Shown piece by piece: positions 22,890-64,000 of a stretch of DNA of 64,000 nt. Every line of letters begins with the position of its first letter. Positions within the stretch are counted from its first letter, which is position 1. The notes under the pieces are model-generated. The model saw only the letters and a program-made list of their open reading frames with translations, was not told the origin of the DNA and ran no database searches. Made by a program: the position numbers and the translations under genes. Location: NCBI RefSeq assembly GCF_032884065.1, contig NC_088865.1, forward strand, positions 43,719,152 to 43,783,151, written 5' to 3'. This DNA is from Artemia franciscana. Lineage: Eukaryota; Arthropoda; Branchiopoda; Anostraca; Artemiidae.

Positions 22890-24985
22890 TCTTCTTCACT
22901 CTTTTTTTCCTGCTTCCTCTGATTCTCTCGATAACTTTCGTCAATTGGAACGACTTTCTTGTTTCACAGTCGTTGTTTTGATTGACGATGGGTAGAGTAT
23001 TTTATTACTGAAGAAAGTAACCTACCCATGTCCTTCTTGCTTTGATACCATTTGCAAAAAAGTTCAAGTATAAGACATGAATTCAAAACCTCACAGATTT
23101 TAGTCTAGGCCCAGAGCAAGGCCATGAGCCATTTCATAAGCATGCCAATCTAATACTAAGTGTATGGGGATGAAAAATGGAAACATAAAGATCTAGTCGG
23201 TTTAGCTTGGGCTCTCCGATGAGGAATTTTCGAACATGGCGATACAAGTGATGTACTTTTTGATATGAGGTCATTTTTGAGAGGACAAGGCGTGTTTTTT
23301 TTTTTTTTTTATTTTGAAATAAAAATTTCGGGACTACAACTTAATAATGAGTTTAAAGTGAATAACAGTACCACTCCTGGATTTCTTTTGATTAAGTACT
23401 TTTTAGCATTAATTTCTTTAAAACCATTTCTCTTTTAATTTTCGGTCACTATGGCTCGAAGATTGTTCTGTACTAGGTTGTAGCTACCACTGCAACAATG
23501 ACACAAGGGTCAGGAACACAAGGGTTTGACATAAATGGCTAATTTTGAGAAGTTATTAGTCCATTAAGAGCAAGTTGAGAAATATGTCAAATTTTCGGGA
23601 ATACAGATTTAAAAGAACGAATACAAAAAAGCTCGGCAGCTAAATCACTCCAGTGGTAAAGGGCATCAAATCTCTTCGTCCATCATTATCAAGAAGACCT
23701 CGACATTGTTGCCTTGAAACTATTCCGCAATCTGCAAGACACCAATGATCACTAATGCAATAAAGACTTCTTAGCTGAAGTATTGACAAGGCTTAACCGT
23801 GCAAAAAGGGATTTGAGAGCTGTTTTAAGGACCTACTCCGGGTTAGGGACCTTGTGGCAGCCCTCTAATTAAGGCTTGGCAATAAGCAATTTTTTAACTT
23901 TTAATGTTTTGTTTGCTGCTTCGCAAGTGTTCCACGGGTCCCTTTTAATTTCGGACAACTGTCTATTCCAATATTAGTCTTAGATTTGTAATCAACAACC
24001 TCTTCAATAGAACTGTTGTTTGATAAACTAAATTAGAAGTCATCAGAGCGACATATAGGCGACATGGTACAACGGTCTACATCGAACAGCAGACTTACCA
24101 GGCATCAAAACAAACTATAGCCATGCAAATTTTGCATCAACGGTTTTGCAAGCTTTTTGTAGACTATTTCGTTAGTGGATTTAACAAGTGACCCCTTTTT
24201 TATATGTATTTTGTGAGTTTAAAAGTACATCATTTACGAATTATTTTAAATTGCTATGATAGCTGCTTAAATAAACCAATACGAATATGCTAATTGATCC
24301 TTAATTGTCAGAGACTTTATTAAGAGTTCTTGCAATGTGTATGACTCTTAATAGAAGTCGACGTATCTCTAGGGCGCTAAGACGACTTTAAGCTGCTTTT
24401 TGTGACCCTCTGGTATTTTTTTTCGTGTGGATATTCTCATCTCTTCAGGAAAAAAAGATTGACAGAAGTTAAAAGGTAATTACTTCAGATCTGTCAGGTG
24501 TTTTAATTAAATCTCGCGAAGAATCCCTAATCTATAACACATTAATGATTTATCTATTATTTATGCACCAATAGCTTTACCTAACTACCTAGTGAATATG
24601 ATGCATTAAACGTAAAAAAAAGTTAGTCTATTAACTCATTATCTTATTATTTATCGGTTCGTTTGTTTCTTCTGCAGATGATTTAGTTTTTTCTTATCTC
24701 TGTCTCTGAAGTATTAAAATCAGAGTGTTGCACGTTAAGTTCGTTTGCTAAATGTTAATTTCCTTTTTTTTATTCATCTTACACTACTGTTCTGTTGCAT
24801 CTTTTCTAAGTGGGTTATATTTGAATATGTTATTTTATTTGCAACGGGACAATATGTAGGCTTCTTGTTTAGTTTTGCTAGAAACGAAACAATCATGTAA
24901 AAAGTGTGGTTGCAAGTCAGAAATGGGCTAATGATGTCTCTACCATAGAGTTTGGGAAGCTTATAAGACTGGGTACTGGCGCTAG
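22890..24985. other. Intergenic DNA, poly(T) tract, no gene recognised
   Basis: Includes a T run at about 23288-23309. Conceptual translation of 24030-24190 on the plus strand gives an open stretch, but no family is recognised. Confidence 0.4.
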
Positions 24986-26685
24986 TACCGATTAAATAAA
25001 AAAAAAACAAGTTCTTTAAATGAAAGTAAGGAGCGACATTAAAACTTAAAACGAACAGAAATTACTCCGTATATGAAATAGGCTTTTCCTTCTCAACGCC
25101 CCGCTCTTTACGCTAAAGTTTGACTCTTTCTCTTAACTCTACATTTTAAAACCGTAAAAAACTTTAGCGTAAAGAGCGGGGCGTTGAGAAGGAAAAGCCC
25201 CTTTCATATACGGATTAATTTCTGTTCGTTTTAAGTTTTAATGTCGCTCCTTACTTTCATTTAAAAAACTTGTTTTTTTATATTTAATTTCAGAACGTTT
25301 TTGAATCAATGCATGTTTTGATTTTGGCTCTCCGCAGAGGAATAATTAAAACGAAATTTGTATATTTGTTTTTTTTTGGCTAAATGGCTTTCTCATAATT
25401 TTGATTGAATGATTTTGAGAAAAAAAGAGCGGGGGAGGAAGCCTAGTTGCCCTCCGATTTTCGGTTAATTAAAAAGGCAACTAGAACTTGTAATTTTTTA
25501 CGAATCTTTTTATAAGTAAAAGATATACGTAACTTATAAATTAGCTTACGTAAAGAACTTTTGTATTCTCATGTTTTTATTACATATATGAGGGGGTTCG
25601 CCCCCTCGTCAGTACCTCGCTCTTTACACTAAAGCTTAAATTTTGTCCCAATTCATTAAGAATGACCCCTGAATCACAAAAGCCGCAGAATAAATAGTTG
25701 AAATTACTAAAAATACTTTAGCGTAAAGAGCGAGGTATTAGGAGGAGGTGAGCCCCTCATATAGGTAATAATTTCTGTTCGTTTTAAGTTTTAATGCTGC
25801 TGCTTACTTCCAGCTGAAAAAAAACTTTTTCATATTTATTTTTTCATTGTTTTTTTAAGTAATGCAAGTAAATCCTGCGCTCCCTTCATGGAAATTTTCT
25901 TCCCCCATGACAAATTCCTCGATGGAAAGCTCCCCCAGCATATCCCCCTCTTCTCAACCCCTGCCTCCAACCAAAAAATCCTCCTGAAAACGACTGTACA
26001 CTTCCCAATAACCATTATTATATGTAAGCACTCGTCAAAGTTTTTGAACTTGTAACCCCTCCCACGGGGACTGGGGGGGAGTAAGTCGGCCCCAAAGACA
26101 TAGTTATAAGGTTTTTCGACTACGCTGAATAAAATGGCTATCTCAGAATTTTGATCCGTTGACTTTGGGAAAATAATTAGCGTGGGAGGGGGCCTAGGTG
26201 CCCTCCAATTTTTTCGGTCACTTAAAAAGGGAACTAGAACTTTTCATTTCCGTTAGAATGAGCCCTCTCGCAATATTCTAGGACAACTGGTTCGATACGA
26301 TCACCCCTGGGAAAAAAACAAACAAATAAACACGCATCCGTGATCTGCCTTCTGGCAAAAAATATAAAATTCCACATTTTTGTAGATAGGAGCTTGAAAC
26401 TTCTACAGTAGGGTTCTCTGATACGCTGAATCTGATGGTGTGATTTTCGTTAAGATTCTATGACTTTTAGGGGGTGTGTTCCCCTATTTTCTAAAAACGC
26501 AAATTTTCTCAGGCTCGTAACTTTTGATGGGTGAGACTAAACTTGATGAAACTTATATATTTAAAATCAGCATTAAAATGCGATGTAGCTATTGGTATCA
26601 AAATTCCATTTTTTAAAGTTTTGGTTACTATTGAGCCGGGTCGCTCCTTACTACGGTTCGTTACCACGAACTGTTTGAAAAGGAA
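24985..26685 (+). mobile_element. Foldback-type repeat element, copy B (near full length)
   Basis: It begins with ATTAAATAAAAAAAAAACAA and a strong palindrome (25025-25262). The palindrome arms contain GCTCTTTACGCTAAAGT and its complement, and CCGTATATGAAA and its complement. A second hairpin lies at 25580-25800. The body (25880-26640) holds CCCTCCAATTTTTTCGGTCA, GTAGGGTTCTCTGATACGCT and AACTTTTGATGGGTGAGACT. The right end is CGTTACCACGAACTGTTT, complementary to the start of the copy at 52265. Length about 1.7 kb. No transposase. Confidence 0.75.
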
Positions 26686-27003
26686 AACTTCATTGCCATC
26701 TAGCAATTAGTATTTCTCATTTATCAAACCTCATAATCGCTTTTTTCTTCTTGTTTTGGAAACTGGGATTAGGCACTTGTTACTAAACTAAATTTGGCTT
26801 GTTTTTACGCTAAAGAATGCTAAGCAGCATCACACGCCAGATAGTGCTAGTGATTTTTTCAAAACCAGCGCCAATTTCCATTCTTGAAAGTCAAACAATG
26901 TCTTCACTGTGGCGTTGGCAAACGAAGCCGGGTTTTCTGGCATCTCCAGACCAGTTTCCGTTGGTAATTTTGAAGGCTGAAAAGATCAGGTGCAATTGGA
27001 GCG

Positions 27004-27035
<32 letters not shown>

Positions 27036-28038
27036 GAAAAGTCAAATCCGGTAAACGATAGCTATTTCTACTTGACTTAATTCGCCTGCTAAAGCCACAA
27101 TGAACAAATGAACCTTACTCTTTCCCCTGGCCTATGAGACCTTCAAACATTGAGGCTCAAGAGTCAACATGAAGTTCCATCAGTCCTTTCATCAACGCAC
27201 TCCAAATAAGCTATTTTCAAGCATCAATTGATTTTTTAATGTTTTCTTTTCTGAACAAAATCTGTTGGAGCTTGATTCCGTGACTTATCGTTCAAGATAA
27301 AAATTAATTTTTCATATTTTCATCAATTTTGTTAGTCATTTTTTAAATGTTTTCATCAATCAATCTTCATCAATTTAAATGTTTTCTTTTCCCAACAAAC
27401 TCTGCTGAAGCTTGATTCCCAGACTTATCGTTTAAGGTAAAAACCCATGGCTTGTGAACATAAGAGTCTCTGTCTAACTGGTTTGAGTAATTCGAAAAAA
27501 ACTGTAGACCCACAAGTGTAGACCTACAAATTTACTACTCATAGGTCGAGAACTGACTCGTAGACATTTATAGAACAAAAAAGGAAAAAAAGATGATCCT
27601 CACTCCAAACGAACACCACCATTTTAAACATTTTAACAATACAGTACATTTTGTGAATACAATACATTTTAACAAATAGGTGAACAACCATTTTTCAACA
27701 GGAATAGTGAAGATCTCAGAGTTTGGAAAGGAGAGAAAAACCAGTCCACCTTATAAGGCAGTTCACAGTGATACTATGTTGTCTAATTCACCAGTGTCAG
27801 TTCTGAACACCAGCAGTCATGGAGGGGAGGAGATCTATGGCGTAGTTTTTGCCTGTTCGTAATACAGCGAATTAAGAAGCAAATATGAATTATTTTGAAG
27901 GCATGTGAAAATCATTTGAGTCCTTCTGTGGTATGATCCCCTGTCCAAAACCCGTTATTTGTCTAAAAAATCTGAATGATTAATTCAAAACAAACGTTTT
28001 GTATTCAAAACGAGCGACTGAAGATACATCTAACAAAA
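26686..28038. other. Nop56 downstream region with poly(T) and a direct repeat
   Basis: A T run occupies about 27004-27033. A 62-bp diverged direct repeat, both copies containing AATGTTTTCTTTT and GCTTGATTCC, lies at 27239-27300 and 27379-27440, offset 140 bases. No gene is supported, and no canonical AATAAA is seen close to the Nop56 stop. Confidence 0.5.
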
Positions 28039-59747
<31,709 letters not shown>

Positions 59748-60034
59748 CTAAAAATGAAATATTATCATTCCTTGTGCTTAAGTACATAGGAGGAGGAGGG
59801 GGCAAGTCACTTATTCAAATTTAGGGAAAGATCTGTTTTTGTTTTTCAATTTATGAAAAACTGAAATTACAGTACCAAAAAACTGTTTTTTAAAGAAAAT
59901 GGCAAAAAGGGTGTTTTTAATCTGGAGGGGGAGGGAAACCAAGAAACACAACACAATTCCCCCTTCAATTGACATGCTGATTTGATTCACTCCAAAATAT
60001 TGTTTTAAAATGAAACAACTAACATATAAGAATA

Positions 60035-60134
60035 NNNNNNNNNNNNNNNNNNNNNNNNNNNNNNNNNNNNNNNNNNNNNNNNNNNNNNNNNNNNNNNNNN
60101 NNNNNNNNNNNNNNNNNNNNNNNNNNNNNNNNNN
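60035..60134. other. Assembly gap, 100 N
   Basis: Exactly 100 unknown bases, a conventional placeholder. The right flank is the first base of the duplicated segment. The Nop56 start exon should lie at or beyond this point in the minus-strand direction. Confidence 0.99.
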
Positions 60135-63100
60135 AGTTTTTAGGAAGTACAAATGACACTTGAGCCCTTGGGGGTTTAAAGGGCAGGGGAGTTACCAAAC
60201 TTATTTATAGCACAGTACAGATTGTAGGGATGCAATTTTCATGGCAACAACTGTTATGCTTGGAAAGACTGTTGCATGGAGAATCAAATGGTATAACTCA
60301 TATGTTATTAGTCCTGGGGCTTTATCTGGCCCCCTTAGGAAGAAGGGTTGTTGATGCTCATTGAATCAAGATTCAATAGGTATTTTTCTTTTGCTATTAG
60401 ACCTATAGTGTTTATTTTAGAAAATAAATCTTACACCAGTATTACTAATCAAAGCTAATCAAAGTTCACAGTCTTCTAGAGGGAGAAGGAGTGGAGGTAG
60501 GTACTTCAAAATACCTTCCCAAGATACACATGACATACTTTAATTGGCCAATGTTCCTATTACCTGAACAATTGTTTAGGGTCATGAAACTATTGTTAAT
60601 AGATGCATTTTGACTTTTTGAACATCTTTTCTCTCTTGCAAAACTACTGCAAACTCACCATTATGGAATTATTCCAGCCCAAATATTCTTGTATTTACAT
60701 ATATAGAATTGTAATCATTTCTGTTTTCATTGATTGAATATTTGAAATTGTGGATCTGTAATAGTTTAGAAACAAATTTGGGCTATATATTTGCACATTA
60801 GGGGGGTGAGGGTAAAGCAGAGCATATATTAAATACATAAACTAACCATTGCTGTATTTAATATATGCTATTCTTTACCCCCCCCCCCTAATATGCAAAT
60901 ATATAATAACTCCATAATGGTGAGTTTGTAGTAGTTTTGCAAGAGAGAAAAGATGTTCCAAAAGTCAAAATGCATCAATTAACAATAATTTCATGACCAA
61001 AAACAACTGTTCAGGTAATAGGAACATTTACCATTTAATCTGTAGAACCATCCTTGAAAGAATCATTTTCCTAACCTAACCCCTTTCCAAAATAGCAAAA
61101 AGTCTCTAAACTAGTATTTTAACCAAATTAGGGTAAAATTCTAGTTAATTGACTTCTTGCTATCTCAGAAAGTGTTTATGTAAGGAAAATGAAACTTTCA
61201 GGGATGAATCTACAGACTAAAGTATGTCCTGGGAAAGTATTTTGAAGTAACTACCTCTACTCCTTCTCCCTCTAGAGGGCTCTGACCTTTCATGACCTTT
61301 AAAAATATGTGTCTTATAAAAGTGAAACACTGCAAAACAGATCTTCTGCTTAATTGAAGTACAACAAAATTGTTTTCAGCTTCACAACTTTGCTCAATTC
61401 CATTTTATAAGGTTTTAAAGATATACAAATACATTTCCTAAATTTTGAAAAAAAAACGTTGTTATAGGTCAAAATTCTACTCAAATAACGGAAATTGCAT
61501 TTTCAGACCTAAGGGCAGAGAAAAAGCAATTAGTAACTGAAAATTAAGGTAAAATGTTGTTTTGTCAAAATTTCAATAGATATAGACCTGTCATGTAGGC
61601 AAATTTCAGGGCCCAGTAGAGGGAGAAGGAGTGGAGGTAGTTGCTTCAAAATACCTTCCCGGGACATACTTTAGTCTGTAGATTCATCCCTGAAAATTTC
61701 ATTTCCCTTACATAAACACTTTCTGAGATAGCAAAAAGTCTCTAAACTAGGATTTTACCCAAATTAATATTAGGTAGGGGCTATATTGTCAGAAAAACAA
61801 CCATGATAGCCCAGGCAGACTGGGCTATTGAAAAGAGCATAAATAAGGAACCTAATGGTACTACAATTATCAACATGTTTACTTCAGAAGAGCTGCAGCT
61901 CTACAGGGTAGCCTTAAAATCTGTTTAGAAGATTCAGATTATGTCAATCTCTTGTAACTATTCTATTTTCTAATATGGTATGATTTATTACCGATTTTCG
62001 AAAACACGTTAAATGCTATTCAAATTTTCTTTACTTTCTAAAGGCAAATGAATATTGTTCTAAAGATGGCAGTTCTGGATTTTACTATAGCTGCGTCGGC
62101 ATTGGCCGTTTTGGGAAAACTGGACGTAAAAGTTATCGTCGTAGATCTTCATGCCTTTTATTTTCTTCTTTTGTCTGCTTTTGTTGGGCCAAGTTAAAAC
62201 AACAAGAAGGTTTACAGCCCTAAAATATTTATTTTAGCCCACGAATTTAAACTTGTTTGTGAGGTTTTATATTAGTTTTAATATTAAGCCCATTGAAATA
62301 TATCCAATGAAAAATAAGCAGTTTTTTTTTAAAGCAAATGAATTTAGATTGATCAATTTTATTTTAGAAGCCCTGTATTTTTTTAAAATTAATTTGGAAA
62401 ATTTTTTTTCACAAAAAAAGTTTTCAAAGAAAAGTAAAGAGCTCCATTGAGCCAAAAACGAGCAGAATAAAGTCAAATAATTCTCCCAAGCGTTAAACTA
62501 CCACACTCACTAGCAATAAATAGATGTTAGTTTGTTTTGTTGTGATTTAGTTCAACATCTGCCAAAATATTCCCTAAAACCTTTACCTTAATACCCTTAG
62601 CTTGCAAAGTACCAATAGTTTTAGCAGCATTAGTAGCAGTATGTGCATAGCGCTTTTAGCTTCTTTAACATCCCCTTCAATACATGCTGAAAGTTTCAGC
62701 TTAATACCATCAACCGTTCCAGAAGCATTTCTAATGCGTCCGCTTGACAACCTGAGTGAGCATAGTGTGTTTCGAACTAGTTCTATACATTTTCTATATA
62801 GCCCAAAATGTTCACCTTAATATCCTCAGTTTAATAGCAGTAGCAGTAGAATTAATTGTAGTAACCTAAGCTTTAGTGGCAGTAGTAGTAATAGAAGTAG
62901 TAATAATAGTAACAGTAATAGTAGTATGAATAGAAGCAGTAGCAAAAGCATGCAAATATTTTCTTGTGATTAGTTCAACATCCCTCACAACAAGCTCTGT
63001 CAGTTTCAGCTTCACACACCAAACTGTTCCTACGATATTGCTGTTACACCCTTTTGACAACCCACATACAGACGGCATGCTGTAAGTCAGTTCTCCTTCC

Positions 63101-64000
63101 CTCCCCCCCCTCAAATTTTTTGAAAGTTTCACCTTCACACCCTTAGGCATAGTTGTAATAGTAGTAACAGTAATAATATTGATATTACTAGTAATAGGAT
63201 TGAATAAAGGTAGTACTACTAGTTGCAGAAGCATTAACATATTATCTTTTCGTCAGTAGAACCTCCCTCCCATCAATTCCTAGAAGTTTCAAATTCATAC
63301 AATTAGCCATTGCTAAGACATTGCTGACATGTCCTTATGATAACCTGTATGTTCATATACTTCTTGAAATTTTGATGTCAATGCTCTTAGCCCTAAAAGT
63401 AGACAAGTAGTTGCAACAGAAGTAGTAGTAGAATTAGTAGTAGCAGTAGTATATTAGTAAATGTAGCAGTAAGTGTGAACATATTCCCTTTCAATGAAAA
63501 GATCTTTCGCTTTAAACATTCTCTTAAAGTTCCAACTTAATACCCAAATCAATTCTTGAGAAAGGCTTTTTTGACAATGTGGATGCACGTGGCGTCTTAT
63601 GATTTAGTTAAAGTTTCCCCTCAATATTGTAAACGGAGTATGGTTTTAGTAGTGGTGCTGGTTGTAGTAGTATTGGTAGCGAGCAAATATTGCCTTTTTG
63701 ATCATCTCCCTTATCATTTCATGAATTTTCCAAATTAATATACTCAGTTATTCATGAGTTAAACCCTTTTGGCAATCTGTATACACATAACATGTTCAAC
63801 AATTCCCTCAATATTCTCTGAAAGGGTCGCCTGAATGGCCCTCGTCTTCTTGAAATTTCAATTCAAACATGTATTCCTTTCTCATTAACATATACTATGT
63901 GTAAACAATGAACGAATTGCCTAATTGCCTAGCTTACAGCCCCTGGCCTGAGGACTCTTGGGAGGTATATGTTTGAGGTTGACATCCCTAAAGACATAAT
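60135..64000. repeat. Duplicated segment, copy 2
   Basis: Same orientation as 11588-15471, offset 48,547 at the start and 48,529 at the end. It carries its own copies of the nested inverted-repeat complex (about 60470-61785), the possible exon (62051-62147, one base shorter before the potential donor) and the AGT array (62580-63860). It begins exactly at the N gap and runs off the window. Confidence 0.97.

Noticed and set aside
24030-24190. Open plus-strand stretch downstream of 24030
   Set aside because: No start context, splice pattern or family recognised.
62866-63240. 124-codon minus-strand open frame rich in Thr and Ile (also 14336-14711)
   Set aside because: It runs through an AGT/AGC repeat array, is interrupted by a one-base difference in the other copy, and shows no domain.

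Overview
This is a window of AT-rich animal nuclear DNA, probably arthropod. Genes are split by GT-AG introns of 2 to 7.5 kb, and most of the sequence is transposon debris, foldback repeats, minisatellites and TA or GA microsatellites. The repeat families remind me of crustacean (brine shrimp, Artemia-like) DNA, but nothing here proves the species.

I can support two protein genes, both on the minus strand. (1) A Tim8-type small mitochondrial import chaperone has two exons (7877-7665 and 5483-5313). The second exon is short and easily overlooked, but it carries both twin CX3C motifs and fits the first exon in phase 0. (2) The box C/D snoRNP core protein Nop56 has eight coding exons from 59747 down to 28039. 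They join in frame to 538 residues and a stop. The initiator exon is not visible: the first in-window exon opens at a splice acceptor, and a 100-N gap (60035-60134) lies just upstream.

Layout: 1-5.0 kb holds non-LTR retrotransposon 3' fragments and a foldback-type element. 5.3-7.9 kb is the Tim8-like gene, with a tRNA-derived SINE in its intron. 8-17 kb is a repeat field with large inverted repeats, a TTGAG-like strand-switch repeat, AGT-rich degenerate arrays and 350-440 bp tandem units. 17-19 kb is a minus-strand non-LTR reverse transcriptase relic. 20-21 kb holds SINE copies. 22.5-22.9 kb is a hAT-type MITE with a perfect 8-bp target duplication. 25.0-26.7 kb is another foldback element. 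28-59.7 kb is Nop56, whose introns hold a second hAT-like MITE, a Penelope-like GIY-YIG fragment, three long TA arrays, a 0.3-kb GA array, several foldback-family copies, a 2.2-kb Helentron-like element built around seven 280-bp repeats, a plus-strand reverse transcriptase relic and one weak box C/D snoRNA candidate.

The last 3,866 bases (60135-64000) are a near-identical copy (about 99.7 percent by eye) of 11588-15471 and start exactly at the N gap. This looks more like an allelic or haplotig misjoin than biology, and it may explain the missing first Nop56 exon. I did not find a convincing new enzymatic or defence system. The most unusual material is the repeat architecture: foldback hairpins with a conserved core, nested inverted repeats and the Helentron-like array.
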